The translations under genes were made by a program, and so were the position numbers. Under the pieces are notes generated by a model. It saw nothing but the letters and a program-made list of their open reading frames with translations, did no database searches and had not been told where the DNA came from. A DNA stretch of 64,000 nucleotides from Colletotrichum lupini (taxonomy: Eukaryota > Ascomycota > Sordariomycetes > Glomerellales > Glomerellaceae): the NCBI RefSeq assembly GCF_023278565.1, contig NC_064676.1:4030001-4094000 (forward strand), written 5' to 3'. This document shows, in pieces, positions 1-12,046 of the stretch (the first letter of the stretch is position 1; each line of letters begins with the position of its first letter).

Positions 1-3000
1 CTCTCTTGGCGTCGGAAGACACTCTTTATTTGGAGTCATCGGAGACTTTCGGTGCAGACTCATCCGCGGAGGCGGACTTGGAAGTCAAGATAGACTTCTC
101 TCTCGGAAACGCTATCCGTGTAGGCGATCTCGGATTTTGGCATCTCGTACAGGGTACCACCGTTGGCACGGACAAGGCAGTCATGGCGCTTTCGGCTACC
201 AACGCGTCCATCGTCCATGTTCACCCCAGTCATGCCTTTATTCTCCCAGCATCTGAGAGCGTCGCTGAGAATGCGTCTGTCCTGCTTTCAACTGCTGCGA
301 GGCTTGTCGCTCAGAGAATCTTCAATGGCATCGCTTCCGGTGCGTCGGTTCTTGTCATGGAGCCGCCAGGCTTCTGTGTCGATGCCATCGTCGAGACAGG
401 GAAGAGCAGAAACGTGCAGGTTCATTTCGCGACAGCGGGAGCTTCAGTCTCGTCCTCGCTGCCATGGATCCGGTTGCACTCCCTGGAGACCGATGCGGGC
501 ATCAGAAAGGCTCTGCCCGTGAATCTCTCCGCCTACTATGATTTCTCGGAGGGGGCGAGCTCCATCACCAGCTTGGGCTCTCGTGTAGCCAAACTTCTGC
601 CGCCCGTTTGCCTCAAGTTCGACCGCGGCCACATCTTCCAAAGCTCTGCTGAATCCATCTCTTCACCTGAGCAAGATGCACTCCAGCGGCCGCTGGTTGA
701 GCAGGCTGTTCTCGCGGCTGCGGCAGAGGTTCCAGAAATTGTTGCTTTTCCTGAGGTCGATGAAGAGTCTAGCGTGAAACCTGTCGGCAGCATCATTGAC
801 TTGAAGGATGCGTCTGTTACCTCAACCATCATTGACTGGAGAACCGAGAGTCGTGTGACAGCACGAGTCCGCGCCGTTGACCCGGGTAAGCTGTTCTCCC
901 TCGACAAGACGTACCTCCTCTTGGGTCTTGCCGGATCTCTGGGTCGGTCTCTGGCTCGTTGGCTTATTACGCACGGCGCCCGCCATGTCGTGATCTCCAG
1001 TCGTAACCCCGAAACCCCTGACCCGAAGTGGTTGGCAGAGATCGAGAACTTGGGCGGCATCATCACCGTTCTGTCCATCGACGTCTCTAAAGAAGCCTCC
1101 ATCGATGCTGGGCTCGCTCAGATTAGACAGACGCTGCCGCCCATCGGCGGAATCGCCTATGGTCCGTTGGTACTTCACGATGCTCTTCTGGCAAGCATGG
1201 ACCTTTCCATGATGAATGTGCCCGTCAACTCCAAGGTCGTCGGAGCGCAGATCTTACACGAACGCTTCTCGAACCAGGCCAAGGATCCCCTTGACTTCTT
1301 CGTCATGTTCTCGTCGGTTGCGACGGTGGGAGGGAACCCAGGCCAGGCCAACTACACAGCCGCGAACTCGTTCCTTCAAGCCCTCGCTCAGAAGCGTCAT
1401 ATTCAGGGCCTCCCCGCATCGACAATCGCGATTGGCGCCGTTATCGGTGTCGGATTCCTGTCGCGTACCGGCAGAGAGGAAGAGTTCAAGCTCGCTTCTG
1501 ACACGGACACGATTTCGGAAGACGAGTTCCTTACCTTGTTTGCCGAGGCGGTTGTCTCTGGAAGGCGAGCCCCAGGCTCTCAACCAGTGGCCATTACAGA
1601 CATATCGGACCTTGAGGTGATCACCGGCATTCCCGAGTTCAGTGCCCGCCACAAAGACACCGTCAAGTTTTACGACGACCCGCGATTCGGAAACCTAAAG
1701 GTTCCCGAGAGCCGTGCCAACACGGATGGCGCCTCGGGGGCTAAGAGCTCTGTCAAGGAGCAGCTACTGAAAGCAAGGACACTGGATGAGGTTCGCGATA
1801 TCATCATTGGTAAGAGTCCTCCCCTACAATTCGAGGGATTGGGGTACAAGCAGGTGCTAACTTGATCAACAGATGGCTTGTCGCAAAAGATGCGCGGCAT
1901 CCTGCACATCCCTGCCGATGAAAAGGTCAACGCCACGACACCATTGATTGACCAGGGCGTGGACTCGCTCGGTGCAATTACCGTCGGATCATGGTAATTT
2001 GTTACTTCCTTTCCTTGCAGGACACAACGGCTGACGTGGGCAATTTCCAGGTTTTCCAAGACGCTTATGATTGACATCCCGCTGCTGAGAGTCGTCAGCG
2101 GTGCCTCAATTGCTGAACTTGCCGAGGAGGCGGCAGGACGACTCTCAAGAGCCGCCATTCCCCTGATCGAATCTGCCGACGGCATCGTCAGCAGCGAAGA
2201 TGATAGCCGCAGCGGTAGTAACTCGCCCATTGACACGTCGAATGCTACATCGGTCTCAGACTTGAGGGGTGACGACGTCGCCTTGGATGATAAGACGGCC
2301 ACTTCGCGCCAGATCCCGCTGTCTCTCACCCAAGAACACTCGTGGAAGCTCCTTCAGCAACTGTCTAATGAGCCGACTATCTTCCATAACACCATTGGTG
2401 TGTTCATGAAGGGTTCAGTAGACCTGGATAGACTTGAGAAGGCCCTGAACAAGTCCCTCCGCCGTCATGAGATCTTCCGCACCGCATTCTCACCTGAGGG
2501 AGAGCAAGTCATCCTGCCTACCCCGGTCACCCGCGTGCGCTATGTCGAGGTCAATGACAGGGCAGCAGCAGAGGAGGCCTACAAGCAGTTGGAGATTGAA
2601 GAGTATGATCTTGCCGCAGGTGAAGGTCTCAAAATTGTCGACTTCCACTGGGCCCAGGACGAGCATCTGTTCGTCATCGGCTACCACCGCCTGGTGGGCG
2701 ACGGCTCCACGACGCAGAACTTCCTCGACGAAGTTGGCCAACTATACGACGGCGCGCAACTTTCGGCGCCGCCGCAGTACTCCAACTTCGCCGCGCGGCA
2801 GCGATCCGACGTTCAGAGCGGTCAGATGGACGCCGACATCGCGTACTGGACCTCCATGTACAAGACCCTTCCAGCGGTCCTCCCAGTCTTGTCGCTCCCC
2901 AACGCCCAGAAGCAGCGAGACGCAAGCAACCGCGTCGCCTGGAAGCAACACGTCGGCACGCTCCGCCTAAGCGCGATCCTGGCCTTCCGCATCCGCGAGC

Positions 3001-3605
3001 GCTGCAAGAAGCTGAAGGGCGTAACGCCCATGCACTTCTACTTAGCGGCCTACCACCTGCTACTCGCGCGCCTCTCGGCCGCAGAGGACGTGGCCATTGG
3101 TATCGCTGACACCAACCGCGCCAGCATCCAGGACGTCTCGACCATGGGCTTCTTCGCCAACCTACTCCCCGTCCGCCTCGCGCCCTTCGAGCCGGCGCAG
3201 ACTTTCGCCGACGAGCTCGAGTCCGTCAAGGAGCGCCTGCGGCAGGCGATGCAGCACGCCCGCGTACCCTATGGCGTCACGCTGGACCGCCTCGGCCTCG
3301 CGTCCTCGTCGGCGGAGCTGCCGCATGCGCCGCTGTTCCAGGCCGTCTTCGACTACAGGCAAGGTGCCGCGGAGACTGGACGGCTCGGCGGTGCTTCTTT
3401 CACCGAAATTTGGGCTTCGCGCGAGCGCACGCCGCATGATGTTGTCCTGGAGATGTCGGATGATCCGGCCAAGGAGCCGCTTGTCACGGTCAAGTTGCAG
3501 AGCTATCTGTATGGAGAGGAGGATCCGAAGGCATTTTTGAGTGCCTATGAGGCTACTCTGACCAGCTTCTCGGAGAATACCAAGCTGGCAGTCGCCCAGG
3601 ATTGA
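1..3605 (+). CDS. Highly reducing polyketide synthase with terminal condensation-like domain (3' part only)
   Basis: The gene enters from the left edge. Exons are <1-1809, 1873-1993 and 2051-3605; the introns are 63 and 57 nt, and the first codon boundary lies at base 3. The order visible is an upstream stretch resembling the degenerate enoylreductase/structural region of fungal HR-PKSs (to about base 850), then a ketoreductase. The KR shows an NADPH loop GLAGSLGRS (924-950), a catalytic-type Ser (MFSSVA) and Tyr (ANYTAAN, Tyr codon 1353-1355). An acyl carrier protein follows, with the phosphopantetheine Ser in VDSLG (codon 1965-1967). A complete condensation-type domain (C1-like SLTQEHSW, later MGFFANLLPVRL) then ends at the stop. 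No adenylation or release domain follows, as in lovastatin nonaketide synthase LovB, which needs a partner enoylreductase. The usual HHxxxDG motif reads HRLVGDG here. Product unknown; the rest of a cluster is probably to the left. Confidence 0.9.
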
Positions 3606-4290
3606 GGAGTTTGCTAGAGTTCTGTAGTGGGAGGTTCTCCTGAAGAAGTAGGCTTTGTAGGTCCGCTTGGTTAATCGGAATCAATGCACAAATCTTCGTT
3701 TGAGCTCAATGCCCGCATGAACCTGATTGCGTGACTCGAGAGACACTTTGGCTTAACTCTGACGTGAAGATGCGGCCCGATGCTGAAATGTCGCGACGCA
3801 TCTACGTTGCTACACCGCGTTAGATTCAGCAAGCGTCTGCCGTGCCGCCTGACTTGAATTTTACAAAGTACAGCCAGCTTGTTGATCCCATCGTTGTCTC
3901 GTAGACATCAGTCTAAGCCTGGCGTTGCTAAAGCCTTCGAAAACTCGATCGGAGGACACAACTCCTGACAGGAGACGCCTTGAATCAATATCCTACACAA
4001 GTCGAAGGAATCGCTTTCCCAGAGGTAGCCAAAGGTAGACAACGGCAACTGCGATATTGCAAAGGAGTCTCGAGTTGTCGACTCCAAAAGACCACTCGAC
4101 CCATGGAAACCCGCATATCCCACCAGCCCGCCCAAACTCCACAACCGCAATTTCACCTTACCCGAAAGAGGACTTTGGGCTCCGCAACTTTGCAGAATCG
4201 CGCACAAAAAAACACATCTCCAAGATTTCATAGTCGGATTTTCAGACTCGACCAGTAATCATCCCTGCATCCTAGGATACAGGTGATGCA
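3606..4290. other. Intergenic, PKS 3' flank
   Basis: About 0.7 kb between the PKS stop and the tRNA. Only short open frames without recognisable similarity are present. Presumably it contains the PKS 3' untranslated region. Confidence 0.5.
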
Positions 4291-4362
4291 GGGCTGCTGG
4301 CGCAACGGTAGCGCGTTCGACTCCAGATCGAAAGGTTATCCGTTCAAATCGGGTGTGGCTCA
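4291..4362 (+). tRNA. tRNA-Trp (anticodon CCA)
   Basis: A complete cloverleaf can be drawn by hand. The acceptor stem pairs 4291-4297 with 4355-4361, all seven pairs including G-U wobbles, with discriminator A at 4362. The D stem GCGC/GCGC spans 4300-4303 and 4311-4314. The anticodon stem TTCGA/TCGAA encloses the loop CTCCAGA, giving anticodon CCA. The T arm has loop TTCAAAT. The internal promoters match their consensus: A box TGGCGCAACGG (4298-4308) and B box GTTCAAATC (4342-4350). A TTTT run at 4368-4371 is the likely Pol III terminator. No intron is present in the anticodon arm. Confidence 0.93.
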
Positions 4363-6319
4363 TTCTCTTTTGCTCTTTGTTGAGGCTATCACGGAGGCTA
4401 TCACAGAGGCCATCATTTTGATGTTGTGAATGAGTGTTTGGGTGATGGTGGTTGTGGTTGTGGATGGGAGAAAGGAGTAGGCTATTTTGATGTGGGAGAG
4501 GAAGGCGTGCGGAGAAGAGCACAGGGCCTGCCTTCCCGTTGTATTTTGGTTCCGCGTATCTAAGCCTCCAGGTACATGTGGCAGATTGACAGCAGGGCAT
4601 ACCAAATGAACCTTCAGCAAATCAAGCTTGCCCCTGACTACTTCCGAAAAATAGGAGATGCGTTGCTGAAGCCGAAGTCTTTTCGTTGACATGAAGTCTG
4701 CTATTTTCAATCTAGGCATCTTGAAGGACCGATGTGGTGAGTGGCGTAGCGACTTCAGGCTCGTCTATCTATGGTGCTGCGCATTGGGGAGCAGAGAATC
4801 GAATCCTCCAATTCTTATCTGCAAAAACTTTTCAGCCAGCATAAAGAGGCGTTATCATCCAAGCGGTCTCTAGTATGAGCTACTTTGATCAGTAAATGAT
4901 GCGACTAGAGTATGGTTCAGCTAGCAGAACTATGACACCAAAGACCCAGTGAAACGAGTACAAGATATAATCAGAAGTCTGTATCAAGACAGCATTAATG
5001 GGCGCGGGTTTTGAGGTTATGAACTCCACGCCGCACTCATGTGCAAATACGAAAAATTACTGGACGAATAAATCTTGTCTCATCCATATGACAAGTCTGA
5101 ATTCCAGGCTGAATTACGAGTTGTATGGAGCTTAGCAGTATCTCGAATTATGGAATGACCGCGGCGACTCAGACTGGGGCCACAGTAACTTTCACGATGA
5201 CCTGTTCGAACTTGTAGCTTTCAATTACACTAGTGGAAGAATTGAAAGTTACCCTGATCATTGAGCCGATACACTCACTGACTGAGGTGAGTATTCACTA
5301 GCCCACCACTTCAAAACCATCACCACCCTCACCTCCCACGCTCCTTCCTCCTCAGGCACCCACCTCATCTCAACAACTGATAGGCACAAGCAGCCCATCC
5401 AGAGTCGCCCTCACCGCCCACCCATCACCACTTATTGAATAAAATCGCTTCAATCGATCACCAAGGCCCATGGCGTGGCGGGGAATGTCCTCGTTTGAAT
5501 TGCCCCGCTCCCATGGGTCACGAGTTCGAGTCTCGTGAAAAATCGCTGGTACCGTTACAACTGAGGAATAGTACGTAACAATGGTCTAGTGGTTTTCGTA
5601 GGTCCCCCGTGAGGGGGGCTGAGCTTTTTGCACTCTGAGTATGATGGATTACCTACCTACCTACCTGCTGTTTTTCCCCTTGCTTTTTTTCTTAGGGTAG
5701 TCAAGGGGTTGTAAATATCTTACGGTGGGTGTACCAGGGTGAAGGTTGGTCATCCCGCGAAGTTGATACTGGACAGCTGCTTAAGCTTGTATGAATGTCT
5801 CCCTCAACAATTTAGATTGATCAAGGTGGTCTGGAAGGAAACGGTTGTGTTCCAAGGGCCGTTCTTCTCCCACGAGAGTAGGACGTGACTAGTATTCATT
5901 ATCCAGTCTAAAGCGCGAAAAAGCGGTGATGATGTTGACTGTACGAAAAGCAGAAGGCAACATTAGTGGCCGAAGGCAACCCTGGAAGGGTACTGCCTGG
6001 ACCGGACGAATGGCTGAAACGAGGCGTCAAGTACAATCATCTCTGCAAGAAGCCCATCATTGAACAAGTTCTGGTATATACTCGTAACACTTTATTATGC
6101 TCCCAAGACGCCGTTGCTATGTCTGTAAAGACCTTTAAACTCCAGATATGCCCGACAATGCCATCTCCCCTCGTGGCGACCATGGCGTGATCTCGTGAGC
6201 GCGGGCCAAACTGGCCGGGCTGGCTGGAAAATGATAAACCATAACATACGTAACAATGCAGAGTCCGCTCTCGCTGCTGAACTGCACAAAACTCCATCGC
6301 CGTCGACGAATGTAGTCCT
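4363..6319. other. Intergenic, AT-richer, with tRNA-like debris and hairpins
   Basis: About 2 kb without a supported gene. It holds the Pol III terminator of the tRNA, an AT-richer part at 4860-5280, inverted repeats (5185-5194 with 5243-5252) and a hairpin at 5467-5518. Near the hairpin are a B-box-like element (5528-5540) and an A-box-like element (5584-5594), in an order that does not make a tRNA. A CCTA/ACCT microsatellite lies at 5651-5666. Confidence 0.5.
5467..5518. repeat. Imperfect inverted repeat (hairpin)
   Basis: The left arm CCCATGGCGTGGCGGGGAAT and the right arm ATTGCCCCGCTCCCATGGG are complementary apart from a few mismatches. They flank a loop of about 12 nt. A second short hairpin (CCCCC/GGGGG) lies at about 5605-5620. 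Function unknown. Confidence 0.6.
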
Positions 6320-9300
6320 TCAATGTCGTCGTCTCTTGGATTCGTCAATCTCTTCACCCATTTCCATTGGGTTGGCAGGGTCAATGTAGGCCGACAGTCT
6401 AGTATCACCCCACCGAGCGCCAACAGTTACCCAGACACCCTTGATAAAGCTGTTGCCCATGACGGTCTCGCGATGGCCTCCCCAGCGTAGTCTGTGGTCA
6501 CGGTCCATAGCGCTGTTACCCAGACCGCCATTTGTGACCCATTCCTTGATTGCGTTTTTGATGAATTCGATCTTGCGACGGAAGTCATTAGCGACAGGAA
6601 TTCCCTGCAGTTCGGTTGGAATCTCCGGACGCCGGCGTGATGTTGTGGTCGGGCGAGTAGCACGAGCCGCCGAGGGTTTGGCCTGGAAGTTCAACAGCGT
6701 CTGTAGAGGGTAGGACAACATGGCCCTCTCGTCAAGAGCAGCAGCGCCCAGGCTGCCAGTAGTGGCAAGGTTCTGCGCCGCATCCATGGGGAGGTGCCAG
6801 AAGTGACACCAGGTTCCTGCGGCGTTCAAGACGATCTTGGTGTGATCGGGGAAGTTGAACTGTTACTTTGTTAGCCACGTCACGTTACGTTACGGTTGTG
6901 CGACTTAAGCTTACCTGAAGATGGCCATCGCCAAAGACCCAGCAGCCAACATCGCCGAAGCGTTGGTAGAATGTAACCAGATCAGAAGGCTGAGAGTTGT
7001 TGACAGAGAACTCCATCGGTCGAGTGACAGTTTCCTCAGCGGGGACTGGCTCATCCCTGCCATAGGCAATCATGTAGTTGGCGAACTTTTTCCAGAGAAT
7101 CACGCGCTCTCGCTTTCTGTGTTCATAGACATCCTTTCCGGGGTTCAGCTTTCCGGGAGTCCCGTCTTCGTAAACCGGTACGCGGAACTGCTTCGAGGAG
7201 ACAGAGACTCGAGTGAGACCTGCCTCGCCGTTGTTCTCGTAGAAATGGATGTCTTGCGTGGGCGGCAGTGGTTGATGTCTCTCGGGATACGACTCGTCAT
7301 GACGTCGCTCAATGTGTCGCTCAGCATCACGCACAAGCATGCAAGCCGAAGGCAGTGTCAGAGTCTTGCTGGCCTCGGTCGTAGGAATGTCTCTCAAAAT
7401 GCACCCGACACCGCCATCATTCAAGATATAGCCAAGACCGAATTTGTTGGTGTAGTCGACCCACTTCACCACCACGTTGGGATGAGGCGGAGTGGTATCC
7501 TTGGAAGAGATGATGGCCATTGTTCGAGCGTTCAGGGCGCGCTCCAACTCTGTTTGCAGTCGGCGAAGTCGCTCAAGAATGACATCCGGCTTCGAGTCTG
7601 CTACCGGCTCCGCGGGTTCAGCTGGACTAAACAATGAAGCTCTCTCATTCTGATCGGAAGAGATCTTGAGATTCTCCATTAGCCCGGTCATGGTGACAGT
7701 GGCTTGGTTTGAAGACTGTGACGACATGGCTTGAGACGACATGGCTTGGACAGGTAGAGCGCCTGTCGACTGCGATGTCGGCAGTGGTGTTCTACGCGCA
7801 CTTGACTTCCTCAACGGGGCTTCCGCAAGCTGGTTCGTCCGAGACTCGGGCGCACTATGCTGTCTAACGGATCTTGGGCGAGGTGCCTCTGCAGGTTGAA
7901 GAGGCTGGGCGGGGGCTTCTGCAGGAGGTCGGGGTCTGACAGAACTGGTAGAGCTGGCCATCACCGGAGGTCGGTTCTGTGCTCTTTGTTGAGCCGCGAA
8001 ACTCTGAGGAGGTTGGCGCAACAGGCCTGTCGGCGCTGTTTGCGAAGTTGTTAATTGAGACTCTGAAGCCGCATCAGGACGCGAAGACGCCGAGGCAGCA
8101 AGAGCACGAGCATGCCGCTTCTCGCGAAGCCAATCGTCGAATGGCCTGTAGACGACATCCTCTCCCAGGGGAATCATGGGAGTCAACCCAGACTTCTCCT
8201 CGGCAGCCATTTCTTTCCATGTCTGAGTGTGAACGACCTGCACTGGTGTCCATGGACCCACGCCGCAGTCTCTGCACATGTCCTCCATGTTTTTCTTGGT
8301 GACCGCTTGTAGTTGGGCACTCATGCGATTGGTGTAGAATTCCGAGCCGTCGGGAGGCAGAGTGAGGAGTCTGGTCGTGATATCGGCCTCAACAGGGAAA
8401 TAGCCGCAAGTGAAAAAGGGATGTTGAACGATGATGTCTGGATCGGGTCTCATATCCGCGTCCTCGAGCATGGTGGCTACACAGTCCTTGGCCTCCTCGC
8501 TGATGTACTTTTGCGTCGTCTCCGGGTTCGGCCATTCGTAGTCTCGTTCTCTCGCTCGGCGGTAGATTTCTTCGGTGCTGGTCGACTGGAAGGGTGGCTT
8601 GGATGTCAACATGGCAAACCTGGTTCGGTTAGTAACGGTCCTGTAAACATGTTCAAATCGACGAGTACTGACATGATGATGCCCAAGCTCCAGATATCAA
8701 CCTGATGGTCATGGCCCTTCTTTCCCTTCTGGAGAATTTCGGGTGCGATGTAATTGGGCGTGCCGCACAGAGTTGTCCTTCTTATGGTCTGCATATCGCG
8801 GCCGGTAACGAGCAAAGCAGCCAGTCCAAAGTCGCCAACCTTGGCGTTCATTCGGTGGTCGAGGAAGATGTTACCCATCTTCAGATCTCGGTGAATGATG
8901 CCCTTTCCATGCATGTACTTGATGGCTCCGGCGACTTGCACAGAGTAGAATCGAACCTCGGGCTCCGTCAACCCTTTGCGCTTCTTGACCATGTCCATGA
9001 GAGAACCATTGGTGCAGAGCTCGAGAACAAGGTACATGCAGTCATGGAACGAGAATGCTCTGAAGAACTGGACAATGTTCTTCTGGTTCATCTTCGAATG
9101 GATCTGGAGTTCGGTTTGGAACTACAGTGCGCGTTAGACTCGAGCCTGGAAATAAAAATATACCGGCACTGGGGCTGACCTTTTGCATCATCTTGGACGG
9201 CATCTGACTTCGCACAATCTTCAGCGCGTACTTCTTGCGCTCCGGCAAGAGGTATCCTTGGTAGCAAACAGCAAAGCCGCCTTTGCCGAGCATTCTCCCG

Positions 9301-9518
9301 ACTTGGTAGACGGCTCCATTGGGACGGTCGTTGGCCGGAGGCTCGTCGATACTCGCGGGTGGTACCGGTGGTGGCTCCTTGTCCTTTGCAGCTTTGAGCT
9401 GGGCGACGGGCTTCGACGTCTTCATTTCAATGGCCTTGGGCATACGCTGAGCGTTGGCGTCCCTAGGCGACAATGCCTCCAAATCGAGGCCCCCTTTCGC
9501 CACTAGTCTATGGGCCAT
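6320..9518 (-). CDS. CDC5: Polo-like serine/threonine kinase (Cdc5/PlkA family)
   Basis: Exons in transcript order are 9518-9180, 9121-8673, 8619-6915 and 6859-6320, giving 1010 aa. The N-terminal kinase domain (about residues 55-315) has the PLK-type loop GKGGFAVC, the ATP-binding Lys of YALKIV, the catalytic HRDLKMGN, DFG and activation segment RRTTLCGTPNYIAPEIL. A Ser/Thr/Pro-rich linker of roughly 250 residues follows. The C-terminal polo-box domain carries the Trp of VVKWVDYTNKFGLGY and the HTK pair of FPDHTKIVLNAAGTWCHFW; these correspond to the phosphopeptide-binding Trp and His/Lys of human Plk1. PLKs drive mitotic entry, spindle pole and septation events at spindle poles and the bud/septum. 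The start at 9518 sits in a good context, but the frame stays open upstream to an acceptor at 9639-9638, so the N-terminus may be longer. Confidence 0.95.
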
Positions 9519-10785
9519 GACTGTGGCCTCGGGCTTCCTGGTAATCGATGCGGGTTTGAGAGGATTGTGGCTCTCAGAAGCGACGGGCGCCGAAAATGCA
9601 GTTTCAAGGTCGGCCCAGGGTGATGGAGAGGAAGGGCCTATTATGAGATCTTGTCAGCACACATGGAGGACTGGGAAAAATGGAAGGAGGTATAGCAAAA
9701 AGTGTATAATATTGAAGACTTGGAAAGAAAGAACGTAGTGCAGTCCATGTGCCGTCATACGCATCATCAAGCGCAAATGGCTACAATCACAACCGAGCGG
9801 GCAGGGCAAGCAGTAATAACACGGACGAGGGTTGTTTACGTACCAGTCTCACAAAGAGATCATGTGCAGCCAATGCAGATGCGTAAAAACGAAGCTCGCA
9901 AGCAATACAAGAGCCGACGGTGAACTCACGACTGCTGACAAGACGAGGACGTCGCAGAGTACTTACCACCTCTGAGTGTCGAGAGTTGTCGGGATGATGT
10001 GCCGTTGAGACGAACGGTAAACTTTTGGTAATGGAGGTGGAGTGAAGGACCGGGTTGGTGTGTACCGGCGCTGTTGACCTTCGCTTCGCGCCGTTGCCTG
10101 GGGAACTACGCTCTGAAAGCGCTATGGGGAACAACTAGGACTGGCCGATGTTACTCCACAACGAACCTCTTTTTGGCACCTCAGTCAAAGTGAACGAACG
10201 CCTTAGGTAAGCAGCATCGAGCCACCACCAAATAGGTCATCTTTGCTTTACGATCTTGGCACGTTTATCACTTTTGTGACGCCAAAGTCTTATCTAGATC
10301 AATTTCTATAGCTTCGTCTTTCCTTACTCAAGGTCAAATTACTAATTCAGATGCAGCTTAGCCAGATGAACAGGCCTGCAGACAGTCCTGCTCAGACTCA
10401 GGAGCTTGGGAACTAGTACTCCGGCTGGCCGGGCTCTGCTAGACCTGTCGGCTCCGAAGGTGGAAATAAGCGGAATATCAAATCTGCGCCCTCCGACTTA
10501 TTCCCCCAGGACGCCCCTCCAGCAGCCCCAAATGTCGAACATCGACGTCAGCTGCCTAGAATGACTCCGATAAATCCGGATCACCAAGCGTGTTGACGTT
10601 TGAAAGCGACCAACATCTCAAATAGCTCTTTCATCTTTTTTCGCCTTCAATTGGCCATTGAATGTTCCAATTGACTGGGAAAACAAACCGCCAAGACGAG
10701 GCCAAGCATAGTAGTACGGAGCTCTCGGAGCTCTCTCCCGTCCAACCCTTCCGTCACTCACTCGACCCTCGACCATAACCCCACC
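9519..10785. other. Divergent promoter region between polo kinase and OPA3-like gene
   Basis: On the minus strand this holds possible leader introns of the kinase gene. There are donor-like GTAAGT at about 9964 and GTACGT at about 9843, and an acceptor with branch site at 9638. On the plus strand it holds the promoter of the OPA3-like gene. No independent gene is seen. Confidence 0.55.
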
Positions 10786-11688
10786 ATGGTGCCATTACCT
10801 CTCTTCAAGCTCGCCGCACTATTTGTGCGGCACATTTCCAAATATGGTGCCGTAAGTCGGAAGTCTCCTAACCTCTACTTGATGCTCCGAAGTACCGTCC
10901 ACTTCTCGTGGCCACGAAGCTAATCTTGACATCGCGAACAGAACCAAATAAAAGCTCAAGCCCACGATCACCCCAAGTTCCGCGCCTTCGCGGCACGCTA
11001 TGGCCAACACATACACCAGCTTAATATGCGCCTATCGGTGGCCCTTCTTCGCAATCCAGACGCCGAGCAACGCGCAAAAGAAAAAGCTGAGGCGGCGACT
11101 GTGAAGACGAAAGAACAGGTTGAAAAGGAGGAAGCCAAAGCGCTGAAGGCCAAGCTCGCAGCTGAAAATGCCGAGCTTGCAAAGTCGAAAACCCCAGACT
11201 CTATATCAGCCTCCGCGACTTCGACTTCGTCATCCTCCTCTACTTCCGGGACCAGCGGCACCAGTAGCACCGGTAGTAGCAGCTCGACAAAAGAACGCCC
11301 CAGATTCAAGAGCGTCTGGCGACGAAAGTTCCGCTCCCTCCCCGAAGCGAAGGCCGTCGACCTCTTCGCTGACGTTATCGGCGATACCTTTATCCTCGGC
11401 GTCGCGAGCGCCATTATCCTCTATGAGTACTGGAAGGCATCCCAAAAACCTGACCAGAATGCAGAGCGCATTAAGGCTCTCGACGCCAAGCTCGAGGAGC
11501 TCACACGCCGCGAAGAGGCGCTCTCGCAAAAGGAAGAGGAGCGAACCAAAAGATATCAGGCACTTGAGGCCGCGCTCAAGGAGCTGAGGGATCCCAAGAC
11601 CAAGAAGCCTCTGTTGCCGAGCCTTCAACTATTGCCGGCGTCGACTGAGACGCAGGAGACGCAGAAGCCAACTGCGTCGGCGGCGTAG
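10786..11688 (+). CDS. OPA3-like mitochondrial protein
   Basis: Exons 10786-10851 and 10942-11688, giving 270 aa; the 90-nt intron has donor GTAAGT. The start has an ideal context (CCACCATGG). The first exon encodes the family signature MVPLPLFKLAALFVRHISK, and the second continues NQIKAQAHDHPKFRAFAARYGQ, the conserved OPA3 block. A charged segment predicted as coiled coil and a Ser/Thr-rich low-complexity stretch (about residues 105-140) follow. A hydrophobic segment, VIGDTFILGVASAIILYEYW, comes next, then a second coiled coil rich in Glu/Lys. Human OPA3 is a mitochondrial membrane protein affecting mitochondrial shape and lipid metabolism; fungal relatives are longer at the C-terminus, as here. 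Function in this organism is inferred from the family only. Confidence 0.9.
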
Positions 11689-12046
11689 AAGGTTTGTGTC
11701 TCTTTGCGCAGCGAGTAGAAGGCAGGAGACGTGGAGGAGCGAGGTTTCTGTACAATTTCACCATGATACCATGTAGCCGGCGACAATTGTCTCCGTGCTG
11801 TACCAATATTCCAAGGGCAGGTGTAACTCAAACCAGGTAGCGAGGAGTTTAGAAGGATCACCTCACTCTCGGAAAAGGATAGAATAAAGTTGGCAAGAAT
11901 AGCTAGGCAGCTCTTGCCATGTCTGAATCACAGACTTGACTCACCTCATATACAAAGATCCCAAATAACTTTTCAAACTATTCCCATTGCCGAATAACAC
12001 CCAACGTATTCCATCGCAGAAGTCACCCAATGTGAGCAGATCCACC
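11689..12046. other. Short intergenic region
   Basis: The 3' flank of the OPA3-like gene and 5' flank of the next gene, both on the plus strand. Nothing further is recognised. Confidence 0.5.

Noticed and set aside
4790..4830. B-box-like sequence on the minus strand (GATTCGATTC)
   Set aside because: No matching acceptor stem or properly spaced A box; the nearest A-box-like element is too close and a T run interrupts it.
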